This document shows, piece after piece, positions 1-5,800 of a stretch of DNA of 8,564 nt (its first letter is position 1; every line of letters starts with the position of its first letter). The stretch spans positions 1 through 8,564 of the forward strand of contig JBKQPR010000013.1 of the NCBI GenBank assembly GCA_052144935.1. The letters are read 5' to 3'. Made by a program: the position numbers and the translations under genes. The DNA is from JOPF133 sp052144935 (GTDB lineage: Bacteria; Acidobacteriota; Terriglobia; Bryobacterales; Bryobacteraceae). The notes beneath the pieces were generated by a model, which did no database searches, was not told the origin of the DNA, and saw only the letters and a list, made by a program, of their open reading frames with translations.

Positions 1-5
1 CCGGA

Positions 6-113
6 GTGCCCTCTGGGGTGCCCTCTGGGGTGCCCTCTTGGGTGCCCTCTGGGGTGCCCTCTGGGGTGCCCTCTGGGGTGCCCTCTGGGGTGCCCTCTGG
101 GGTGCCCTCTGGG
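6..113. repeat. 12-bp minisatellite, nine tandem units
   Basis: Nine head-to-tail copies of the 12-bp unit GTGCCCTCTGGG run from 6 to 113. All are identical except the third unit (30-41), which carries T for G at position 39. Because the unit is a multiple of three, one plus-strand frame reads as a Gly-Val-Pro-Ser repeat that stays open to a TAA at 288-290 and could be the tail of a protein starting outside the window. The non-repeat part of that frame is Arg/Pro-rich and unconvincing, so I treat this as a non-coding repeat. It may extend past the left edge. Confidence 0.9.
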
Positions 114-180
114 CCCGGCTCTGAAAGCGCGTCGGGGCCGGGTCCAAAGGGCGCGGGGACCAGGGTGCATCGGGCCCAGG

Positions 181-199
181 GGGCACCCCAGAGGGCACC
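181..199. repeat. Inverted copy of the minisatellite unit
   Basis: The 19 bases at 181-199 are the exact reverse complement of about one and a half units of the 12-bp array at 6-113. A transcript through both could fold into a perfect 19-bp stem with any of several register-shifted partners in the array, enclosing a loop of roughly 70 or more bases. It could be a hairpin or terminator-like structure, or the relic of an inversion within a longer array. Confidence 0.75.
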
Positions 200-291
200 G
201 CGCCGTCCGCGGGCAGGGATCCCCTTCCGAATCCTGGTTAAGCACCCGAGACCGCCGCTGCGGGCCGCCACTCAAGGGGTGGTGCGATAAA

Positions 292-777
292 ATGGGCGCA
301 AGCATGCGCAACCGGAAAGCACTGGGGTTGGCGCTGGCGGCGGCGTCTTGCGCGCTGGTCCCGGCGGCGGACGACGAGGCTAAACTTCTACCCGAGGGGC
401 CGGGCCGCGAGATCACCGGTAAGGTCTGTATCAATTGCCACGATGCCAGCAATTTCCGCAAGCTGCGGCTGGACCGCGACGAGTGGGAGCGCGAAGTGGG
501 CATCATGGTGGATAACGGCGCCAAGGCAACCGACGACGAACTGGCCGCCATACTCGATTACCTGGTGGAGAATTTCGGCCCCCAATCCAAGATCCATGTG
601 AACACCGCGCCGATCGGGGAGATCAAAGCGGTACTGGGCCTCACGGCGGCGCAAGCCGTGGCGCTGGTGGACTACCGGGAAGCCAACGGCAATTTCAAAA
701 CCTGGCAGGACTTGCTCAAAGTGCCGCAGATGGACGCCAAAAAGATCGAGGACAAGAAGGACCTGCTGGCGTTTTGA
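292..777 (+). CDS. Exported mono-heme cytochrome c / helix-hairpin-helix (ComEA-like) fusion protein
   Basis: The product has 161 residues. The N-terminus has a basic stretch (RNRK, 6-9) and a hydrophobic core to about residue 25, a typical Sec signal peptide with likely cleavage near VPA/AD. CINCH at 46-50 is a CxxCH heme-c attachment site; Met72 is a candidate second heme ligand. The stretch to about 97 resembles small cytochrome c domains of the quinoprotein-dehydrogenase type. From about 101 to 161 lies a helix-hairpin-helix module of the ComEA type (VNTA start, later a VPQMDAKKIE-like second hairpin), which in ComEA binds DNA non-specifically. The predicted location is periplasmic. ATG 292 is chosen because AAGGGGTGG lies about 9 bases upstream; ATG 304 is an alternative with a poorer ribosome site. 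An electron-transfer role is inferred from the heme motif; a role in DNA uptake is only a possibility. The domain reading is fairly sure, the function is not. Confidence 0.85.
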   Translation: MGASMRNRKALGLALAAASCALVPAADDEAKLLPEGPGREITGKVCINCHDASNFRKLRLDRDEWEREVGIMVDNGAKATDDELAAILDYLVENFGPQSKIHVNTAPIGEIKAVLGLTAAQAVALVDYREANGNFKTWQDLLKVPQMDAKKIEDKKDLLAF

Positions 778-873
778 GCCGTCGTCTAGGTGTTTCACGG
801 TACTTTGCCCGGTTGGGACGCCCGAGGATCGCGTGCTAAGATGCGAGAAGTCCTACCAGCGGCCAACTAGATT

Positions 874-1773
874 ATGTACAACGCTTTTTTCGGTTTTAGT
901 CTAAATCCATTCAACATGAGCCCGGACCCGTCATTTCTCTTCCGCAGCTCACAGCACGAGGAAGCGTTGGCCAACCTCATCTATGGCGTGCAGAGCCGCA
1001 AGGGCTTCATTGTGCTCACCGGCGAGGTCGGCACGGGCAAAACCACCATGCTGGAATGCCTGCGCGACTTCCTCGGCTCGCAACAGATCTCCTTTGCCTC
1101 GCTGTTCAACTCGCGCCTGACCGTCGAGCAGTTCTTCGAGATGCTCTCCTACGACCTGGACTTGCGCTGCAACCGGCTCTCCAAGACCGAGGTGTTGATC
1201 ACGCTGAACAACATGCTGCTGGAAAGAGCTTCGGCCGGCCGCACGACGGTCCTCATCGTGGACGAAGCGCACAACCTGGAATGGGACGTTCTGGAAGAGA
1301 TCCGCTTGCTGAGCAACCTGGAGAACCGCCGCGGCAAGATGCTGCAGATCGTACTGGCCGGCCAGCAGGAGTTGGACCGTAAGCTGGAGGCGCCCGAGTT
1401 CCGCCAACTCAAGCAGCGTATCGCTCTTCGCTGCCTGTTGAAGGGCCTCGACTCCGAGGAAACCGCCGCCTACATCAATTCCCGCATGGCCCGCGCCGGG
1501 TTGCCCTCCCAAACCATCTTTTCGCCCGAGTTAATTGACGAAATCCGGTTCCGCTCGCAGGGCATTCCGCGCCTCATCAACGCCATCTGCGACAACCTGC
1601 TGTTGACCGCCTTCGCCATGGAAACCAGGAAGGCGACGTTGGAAATGCTGGACGAGGTGACGGCTGACATGCGCCTGGATTATCCCGCCGAGCGCTCTTT
1701 CCACGCCGACCCCACCTACCCGGAGCGGGTCTTGCGCCAGGCTCACGCGCCCTCGCGATTCGAGCGAGCCTGA
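874..1773 (+). CDS. ExeA/GspA-like AAA ATPase
   Basis: The product has 299 residues. It opens with the family's hallmark YNAFFGFSLNPF followed by SPDPSFLF, which precedes the ATPase core in ExeA-type proteins. Walker A is GEVGTGKTT at 50-58 and Walker B is VLIVDEAHN ending at about 134; a sensor-like LQIVLAGQQEL follows near 160. The C-terminal helical lid contains a GIPRLINAICDNLL segment typical of the family. ExeA of Aeromonas helps assemble the type II secretion secretin and has extra membrane and peptidoglycan-binding domains; this protein ends soon after the AAA module, so it is the short cytosolic version, which also occurs beside exopolysaccharide/exosortase and pilus genes. None of those partners is in the window, so its cargo is unknown. 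There is no clear Shine-Dalgarno before ATG 874. A weak promoter-like pair (TTGGGA at 813, TAAGAT at 837) lies upstream. Confidence 0.88.
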   Translation: MYNAFFGFSLNPFNMSPDPSFLFRSSQHEEALANLIYGVQSRKGFIVLTGEVGTGKTTMLECLRDFLGSQQISFASLFNSRLTVEQFFEMLSYDLDLRCNRLSKTEVLITLNNMLLERASAGRTTVLIVDEAHNLEWDVLEEIRLLSNLENRRGKMLQIVLAGQQELDRKLEAPEFRQLKQRIALRCLLKGLDSEETAAYINSRMARAGLPSQTIFSPELIDEIRFRSQGIPRLINAICDNLLLTAFAMETRKATLEMLDEVTADMRLDYPAERSFHADPTYPERVLRQAHAPSRFERA

Positions 1774-1906
1774 CGGCTTCTGTCACCGCTTCCGACTCCG
1801 GCTCCGCGTTTCGGGTTCACGTCTCCGGGCGGCTCTTCGTCCGAAGATCTTCATCAATCTGCCGTTCTGCCGCCGATCTTCTCAGGTAAACACCCGAATT
1901 TCATTA

Positions 1907-1920
1907 TGTAAGGCCTTACA
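1907..1920. promoter_or_regulatory. 14-bp perfect palindrome, candidate operator
   Basis: TGTAAGGCCTTACA is a perfect palindrome in the AT-rich intergenic gap 92 bases before the repeat-protein gene. CAT on the left (1902-1904) and ATG on the right (1921-1923) could extend the symmetry past a two-base bulge. Its size and TGTA...TACA ends fit a dimeric regulator site, but no regulator can be named. Confidence 0.45.
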
Positions 1921-1954
1921 ATGGTAAGCCAATAGTACTAGTCATCTCCTGTCT

Positions 1955-1984
1955 TTGATAACATTGCGACTGTCAGAGTACCAT
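1955..1984 (+). promoter_or_regulatory. Possible sigma-70-type promoter for the repeat-protein operon
   Basis: TTGATA (1955-1960, five of six matches to the -35 consensus) is followed after 18 bases by TACCAT (1979-1984, four of six matches to the -10). Transcription would start near 1991. The -10 falls inside the inverted repeat at 1975-1996, which would suit repression by a protein bound there. The call is weak because the -10 is poor. Confidence 0.3.
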
Positions 1985-1996
1985 AACCAGTACTCT
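1975..1996. promoter_or_regulatory. Inverted repeat AGAGTAC-N8-GTACTCT next to the start of the repeat-protein gene
   Basis: Two perfect 7-bp arms flank an 8-base spacer, ending 16 bases before ATG 2013 and just upstream of the ribosome site GAGG (2001-2004). It could be an operator overlapping the promoter, or an RNA hairpin in the leader that affects ribosome access. The sequence alone does not decide between these. Confidence 0.5.
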
Positions 1997-2012
1997 CCAC
2001 GAGGTATCTAGC

Positions 2013-2408
2013 ATGCGCAGAATTCTCGAAAACAAATTCGCCTTCGGCTTTACTCTTTTCGTATTCGCCCTAGCGCTTGGCTGCAACGCCATGCTTGGTG
2101 TCGGCATTGTTTTGCCAGCTCATGATTCCTTCTTGACGATCCCCATGGATTCTATCGACCTCGCGAGCGGGCCGACGCTGCCGCCGGATCCGTGGCTGCC
2201 CTCCTCCGGGGCCCTGATGGCGAGTGGCCCGACGCTGCCGCCGGATCCGTGGCTGCCCTCCTCCGGGGCCCTGATGGCGAGCGGCCCGACGCTGCCGCCG
2301 GATCCGTGGCTGCCCTCCTCCGGGGCCCTGATGGCGAGCGGCCCGACGCTGCCACCCGATCCGTGGCTGCCCTCCTCCGGCGTCACCGGCCGAACTACCG
2401 CCGCGTAA
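2013..2408 (+). CDS. Small secreted or membrane-anchored protein with four 19-residue GPTLPPDPW repeats
   Basis: The product has 131 residues. A hydrophobic N-terminal segment (about 9-35) acts as signal peptide or anchor; ALGC at 21-24 is a weak lipobox, so a lipoprotein is possible. Residues 51-123 hold three full copies and one shortened copy of ASGPTLPPDPWLPSSGALM, then a short tail VTGRTTAA. The DNA units are 57 bp (2163-2219, 2220-2276, 2277-2333, 2334-2381). They differ at five bases, all synonymous third positions, which argues for a real coding gene. GAGG lies eight bases before ATG 2013. Small exported proteins with similar GPTxPPDPW repeats are recalled from Acidobacteria, with no known function. 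The gene is followed after 46 bp by a membrane protein, probably in one transcript. It could be a cell-surface or envelope protein or a multi-copy peptide precursor; no modifying enzyme of a known RiPP class is adjacent. Function unassigned. Confidence 0.78.
   Translation: MRRILENKFAFGFTLFVFALALGCNAMLGVGIVLPAHDSFLTIPMDSIDLASGPTLPPDPWLPSSGALMASGPTLPPDPWLPSSGALMASGPTLPPDPWLPSSGALMASGPTLPPDPWLPSSGVTGRTTAA
2163..2381 (+). repeat. 57-bp tandem repeat, 3.8 units, within the repeat-protein gene
   Basis: There are three full 57-bp units and a 48-bp fourth. Because 57 is a multiple of three and GC is high, long open frames also appear in other registers and on the opposite strand; these are shadows. 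Near-identity of units suggests recent expansion or homogenisation. Confidence 0.95.
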
Positions 2409-2454
2409 ATCCGACTGGAAGCCGACCAGGCATCCGGGCTAGAATTAGTCTTGG

Positions 2455-3144
2455 ATGGTGGAATTCATCTTAACGGCCGCCGGATACGTAGTCGGCCTTC
2501 CGCTCGAATTGCTCGTAATCGCTGCCCTCCTGCACGGGGGATATCGGCAGTTTCCCCTGGTTTTTGCCTACATCATCGCGGAGTTCCTCACCACCGTCAT
2601 CGAGATGCCTCTAGCTTTGGCCTATTATCACACCCGTGATCCCCACATCGCCGTCGCTTATGTCCAATGGTATTGGCGTGACGAAGTCATTCTGCAATTC
2701 CTGGTTTTTGTCGTCGTGATCAGCTTGATTTGGCAAGCCACCAGTGCGGCCCGCTCCAGGCGCCCCCTGCGGGCAGCTTTGATTCTCGGCGTCATCCTCC
2801 TTGCAGGCATTTCATTCCTCGTCCATTTCAACCCCAAAGTTCCCACGGGCGTCTGGATGACGCCTTGGAAGCGCGATCTCAACTTTGGCTCCGCCATCCT
2901 CGACATGGCCCTGTGGGCCATGCTAATCGCTAAACGCCAGAAGGATTCCCGCATTCTGATGCTTAGCGGCGGTCTGGGGATCATGTTCGCCGGCCAGGCC
3001 ATCGGAGAGTCGTTGCGCACGGGCCACCTTTCGCGGGCGGTCGTTCTGCCCGGCAGCGTCCTGGTGATGATCATTAATCTCCTCTTCTACTACATCTGGT
3101 GGCAGACCTTCCGCGCGCCTCGTACCGTCCTGTCTGCGCCGTAG
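2455..3144 (+). CDS. Seven-helix integral membrane protein of unknown function
   Basis: The product has 229 residues, almost wholly hydrophobic. Likely membrane helices lie at about 5-26, 33-57, 78-95, 106-124, 144-159, 168-185 and 198-218, giving seven. Conspicuous polar or aromatic features are WYWRDE (72-77) before helix 3, WKRDLNFGSAILD (138-150) leading into helix 5, and an IGESLR segment (183-188) after helix 6. The RDLNF-x-SAILD pattern is recalled from uncharacterised Acidobacterial membrane proteins; no catalytic motif is visible. It starts 46 bp after the repeat-protein gene and ends 6 bp before the dehydrogenase gene, so all three are probably co-transcribed. No strong ribosome site precedes ATG 2455. 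It could be a receptor, a transporter subunit or a partner of the repeat protein; nothing in the sequence decides. Confidence 0.82.
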   Translation: MVEFILTAAGYVVGLPLELLVIAALLHGGYRQFPLVFAYIIAEFLTTVIEMPLALAYYHTRDPHIAVAYVQWYWRDEVILQFLVFVVVISLIWQATSAARSRRPLRAALILGVILLAGISFLVHFNPKVPTGVWMTPWKRDLNFGSAILDMALWAMLIAKRQKDSRILMLSGGLGIMFAGQAIGESLRTGHLSRAVVLPGSVLVMIINLLFYYIWWQTFRAPRTVLSAP

Positions 3145-3150
3145 AATCCC

Positions 3151-3873
3151 ATGATGGAATCGCTGGCGGGCAAGTTTGCAATCGTTACCGGAGGCACGCG
3201 CGGAATTGGCCGGGCTATCGCCGAACGCCTCTTACGGGAAGGCGCAGCGGTGGCCTTCTGCGGGCGATCCTCCGAGGCGGTGTCCCGCGCGATCGAAGAA
3301 CTCCAGCCGCTCGGCCGGGTGTTCGGCGCCGCAGCCGACGTTACGGAAGCTGCCGCCGTGGGTAACTTCTTCGAGGCCGTGGACGGCGCGTTCGGCGCTC
3401 TCGACATTCTGGTGAACAACGCCGGCGCCGCCCGCTTCCGCAAAGTCGGGGAGATGACAACGGAAGAGTGGCATCGCCATATCGACCTCAACCTCAACGG
3501 CCCCTTCTACTGCTCGCGCGAGGCCGTGCCTCGGATGGTCCGCCGCGGCGGAGGCTCCATCGTCAACATTTCCAGCCTGGCCGCCAAAAATGCGTTCTCC
3601 GGCGGCGCCGCTTACAATGCCGCCAAAGCCGGACTTAACGCCTTCGCCGAAGCCCTGATGCTCGACCATCGCCACGACAACATTCGCGTCTCGACCATCA
3701 TGCCAGGCAGTGTCGACACCAGCTTTTCCGGCAATCCGGAGAAACGCACTGGCGATACCAGTTGGATGATCGCCCCCGAAGATGTGGCCGAAATCGTCAC
3801 CATGGTTCTCCGCATGCCGGTCCGAACCATGGTCAGCAGTGTGGAAGTGCGCCCTTCGCGGCCGCGAAAGTAA
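3151..3873 (+). CDS. Short-chain dehydrogenase/reductase, probably NADP(H)-dependent
   Basis: The product has 240 residues, a normal length for a classical SDR. The cofactor loop is TGGTRGIG (13-20), NNAG is at 89-92, and the catalytic set is complete: Asn114, Ser142, Tyr155 and Lys159 (YNAAK). Arg39 just after the second beta strand (CGRSS) favours NADP(H) over NAD(H). The C-terminus (SSVEVRPSRPRK) resembles SDRs usually labelled 3-oxoacyl-ACP reductase-like or YdfG-like, but the substrate cannot be read from the sequence. Expected location is the cytosol. The start is ATG 3151 or the adjacent ATG 3154; no clear ribosome site is seen, and the gene follows the membrane protein's stop by 6 bp, so it may be translated by coupling. 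Confidence 0.92.
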   Translation: MMESLAGKFAIVTGGTRGIGRAIAERLLREGAAVAFCGRSSEAVSRAIEELQPLGRVFGAAADVTEAAAVGNFFEAVDGAFGALDILVNNAGAARFRKVGEMTTEEWHRHIDLNLNGPFYCSREAVPRMVRRGGGSIVNISSLAAKNAFSGGAAYNAAKAGLNAFAEALMLDHRHDNIRVSTIMPGSVDTSFSGNPEKRTGDTSWMIAPEDVAEIVTMVLRMPVRTMVSSVEVRPSRPRK

Positions 3874-3925
3874 ACTATCTCACGTCGCCCCGCGCTAACG
3901 CTCGCCATCCACTGCCATCTCCCTG

Positions 3926-3941
3926 TGGCACGCCAATTGCA
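3926..3941 (+). promoter_or_regulatory. Sigma-54 (-24/-12) promoter
   Basis: TGGCACG-N4-TTGCA matches the sigma-54 consensus at every conserved position with the correct spacing: GG at 3927-3928 and GC at 3939-3940. Transcription should begin near 3952, giving a leader of about 46 bases before ATG 3998. An upstream activator binding region should exist, probably in 3750-3900, but I cannot point to a clear site. The promoter covers ATG 3941 and so excludes it as the start of the following gene on this transcript. Confidence 0.8.
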
Positions 3942-3997
3942 TGTTGATGTGTGTGATGACCTGGGTGGAATTGGGAATCGACGGGGGGAGAAGCAGT

Positions 3998-5176
3998 ATG
4001 GCAAACCTGAACAGACAACTGGATCCGGCACAGGCCGGCTTCGAAGCGGGGAAGCTCAGGTCCGATCTGCGGAAACGTGTGGTCGGACAGGATGAGGCCA
4101 TTCAGCAGATCGTCAACATCTACCAGACCCATTTGGCGGGCATGTCCAGTCCGGGCCGTCCGATCGGCAACTTCCTTTTCCTTGGACCTACCGGGTCGGG
4201 CAAAACCCGGATAGTCGAGGCCACCGCCGAAAGCCTGCTGGGCGACGCCCGCGCGGTCGTCAAGATCGATTGCGCCGAGTTCCAGCACAGCCACGAGATC
4301 GCCAAACTGATCGGTTCCCCTCCCGGATACCTGGGGCACCGCGAAACCCACCCGCTGCTCAGCCAGGAGATGCTCGACCAGTACCACAGCGAAAAACTCA
4401 AGCTCAGCTTCGTGTTGTTCGATGAAATCGAAAAAGCCAGCGATGCGCTGTGGAACCTGCTGCTGGGGATTTTGGATAAGGCCACGCTCACCCTGGGCGA
4501 CAATCGGCGCGTGGATTTCTCGCGCGCCCTGATCTTCATGACCAGCAACCTGGGCGCCGCCGAGATGAATTCGATTCTGCGGCCCAGTCTCGGTTTCGCC
4601 GCCGGTGAGTCCGAGCGCCTGCAGGCGGCCGGCGTGGCGGACGATAAGCTCAACGACAAAATCTCCCGCGCCGGCGTAGAGGCCGCCCGCCGCAAGTTCA
4701 CCCCCGAGTTCATGAACCGCATCGACAAGACCGTGGTCTTCAAGCCCCTGGGCGAACCGGAGCTGCGCGAGATTCTGGTCCTGGAGTTGAATATGGTGCA
4801 GCAGCGTGTCTTCACCGCCGCCAACCACGCTCCCTTCGTCTTCTCGCTCACCGGCCCCGCTAAGGACTTCCTGTTGCGGGAAGGCACAGACCTGAAATAC
4901 GGCGCGCGCCACCTGAAGCGGGCCATCGAACGCAACTTAGTGCATCCGCTCTCGAATCTGATTGCCACTGAGCAGGTGCGCGGCGGCGATCTGATCCGCG
5001 TGGACGTCGATCGAAGCTTCTGCCTGCTGACATTTTTCAAAGAGGCCGAGGACATGCCGGCCTACGCGATGGCCCGGATGGTGGATGCTTCTGTCGGACC
5101 TCCGTTCGGCGCCTGCGCCGCCGGCGCGATAGCCGAAACTCCGCGAGTGGCCAACGCCCGGGGTTCCCGGAGGTAA
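3998..5176 (+). CDS. Stand-alone ClpB/ClpA D2-like AAA+ ATPase
   Basis: The product has 392 residues, equivalent to only the second ATPase module of ClpA/ClpB; the N-domain, first AAA module and ClpB middle coiled coil are absent. Key elements are intact: VVGQDEA near 29-35, Walker A GPTGSGKT (63-70), pore-loop GYLG (110-113), Walker B FVLFDEIEK (138-146), sensor 1 TSN (182-184), arginine finger NRID (Arg241) and sensor 2 GARHLKR (302-308). It should therefore bind and hydrolyse ATP, form a hexamer and probably thread or remodel protein. No ClpP-docking IGF/IGL loop was recognised. The last 45 or so residues are a low-complexity Ala/Gly/Pro/Arg tail. ATG 3998 is chosen because a GGGGGAG ribosome site lies 7 bases upstream and the upstream ATG 3941 lies in the sigma-54 promoter. 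It is single-cistron as far as seen; mobile debris follows. Substrate unknown. Confidence 0.9.
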   Translation: MANLNRQLDPAQAGFEAGKLRSDLRKRVVGQDEAIQQIVNIYQTHLAGMSSPGRPIGNFLFLGPTGSGKTRIVEATAESLLGDARAVVKIDCAEFQHSHEIAKLIGSPPGYLGHRETHPLLSQEMLDQYHSEKLKLSFVLFDEIEKASDALWNLLLGILDKATLTLGDNRRVDFSRALIFMTSNLGAAEMNSILRPSLGFAAGESERLQAAGVADDKLNDKISRAGVEAARRKFTPEFMNRIDKTVVFKPLGEPELREILVLELNMVQQRVFTAANHAPFVFSLTGPAKDFLLREGTDLKYGARHLKRAIERNLVHPLSNLIATEQVRGGDLIRVDVDRSFCLLTFFKEAEDMPAYAMARMVDASVGPPFGACAAGAIAETPRVANARGSRR

Positions 5177-5189
5177 GCCCGCGCCGGGC
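5177..5189. other. Short GC-rich hairpin after the ATPase gene
   Basis: GCCCG-CGC-CGGGC begins immediately after the TAA of the ATPase gene. It has a 5-bp stem and a 3-base loop but no T-run follows, so it is at best a weak terminator or a mRNA 3' end structure. Confidence 0.25.
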
Positions 5190-5208
5190 GAATCTTACTT
5201 TGCATCCG

Positions 5209-5345
5209 GTGACCGTTGTGGGGCAGCCAATCCTGGCTGGATAGCGTCGGGATAAACCGGCGTGAAGTAGTGAATGCAAGAGTCACACAGGAAAGGAGTA
5301 GCGACCATCCTGACCCCGAGCCATGCGACGGCGGCCGCGAGGCTG
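5209..5345 (+). ncRNA. Probable remnant of group II intron domain I RNA
   Basis: This stretch directly precedes the decayed intron reverse transcriptase and has two tidy hairpins: CAGCCA-ATCC-TGGCTG (5224-5239) and CGTCGG-GATAAA-CCGGCG (5245-5262, one G-U pair). The text around 5290-5330 resembles the leader found before such intron proteins, where GAGTAGCGACC and CCCGAGCCATGCGAC are recalled variants. A GTG at 5209 could be near the original 5' splice end, but I cannot place it firmly, and no domain V is present because the 3' part is lost. The start coordinate is approximate. Confidence 0.45.
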
Positions 5346-5800
5346 CACTTGAAGACACCTGCGAAGCAGCCGAACCAGAGCGGGAAACCGCCGGCGGAGG
5401 ACCCAGAGGGTGCCCCGGAGGAAAGGCCGCTGGCCAAGGAGAACACGGAACGTCTAACCAGTGCCGGACGCGGAGCCGGGAAAGCGGGCCCAACGGGCTG
5501 GAACGCGTGCGGGAAGTAGCGAAGAAGAACAAGGAAGTGCGGTTCACGGCCTTGCTCCACCATGGGACGGTGGATCTGCTCCGGGACATTGATAGCCGCC
5601 TGAAGGGAGAGGCGGCGCCGGGAGTGGACCGGGTGACGTAGCGGGAGTATGGAGAAGGCCTGGAGGTGCGACTCAGCCTGCACGGGGGAATTCATCGTGG
5701 GGCCTATCGCGCGCCACCGTCGAGGCGAGTTTGGATCTCGAAAACCGATGGGGGGCAACGACCATTGGGAATCGCGGCGCGGGAGGATAAAATCGTTCAG
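5274..5800 (+). pseudogene. ltrA: Group II intron reverse transcriptase/maturase, 5' fragment, frameshifted and truncated
   Basis: This is the N-terminal part of an LtrA-type intron protein. KTPAKQPNQSGKPPAE and RPLAKENTER read in one frame (to about 5450). After a one-base-loss type shift near 5445-5465, the second frame carries SRESGPNGLERVREVAKK, RFTALLHH and AAPGVDRVT. An in-frame TAG at 5639-5641 replaces the usual Trp of the TWQEYG motif. Reading then resumes with EYGEGLE, HRGAYRA, PSRRVWISKTDG and RPLGIAAREDKIVQ, ending abruptly at 5800. A one-codon loss is also likely in the LEVRLSLHGG stretch. Everything downstream (fingers/palm with YADD, the X/maturase and HNH regions) is missing. 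An intact family member is over 400 residues, so this cannot splice or retrotranspose. Family identity is sure from these motifs; exact intron class is not. Confidence 0.88.

Noticed and set aside
1..199. CRISPR array
   Set aside because: Units are contiguous 12-mers with no spacers and no cas genes nearby.
6..290. GVPS-repeat protein starting at GTG 6
   Set aside because: The start lies within the repeat, and the remainder is Arg/Pro-rich without any domain. Kept only as a possibility in the repeat entry.
795..811. Possible second sigma-54 promoter before the ExeA-like gene (TTTCACG...TTTGC)
   Set aside because: The invariant GG is missing and the spacing to GC is one base too long.
2120..2386. 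Antisense repeat frame (PEEGSHGSGGSVGPLAIRA units)
   Set aside because: It arises because the 57-bp unit is divisible by three; substitutions are silent in the plus-strand frame, not in this one.
3941..3997. N-terminal extension of the AAA+ ATPase from ATG 3941
   Set aside because: This ATG overlaps the -12 element of the sigma-54 promoter and lacks a ribosome site; ATG 3998 has a strong one.
3875..4912. Long minus-strand open frame of 345 codons opposite the AAA+ ATPase
   Set aside because: It is the antisense shadow of a gene with every conserved ATPase motif in place; high GC third positions keep the opposite strand open and it matches no family I know.
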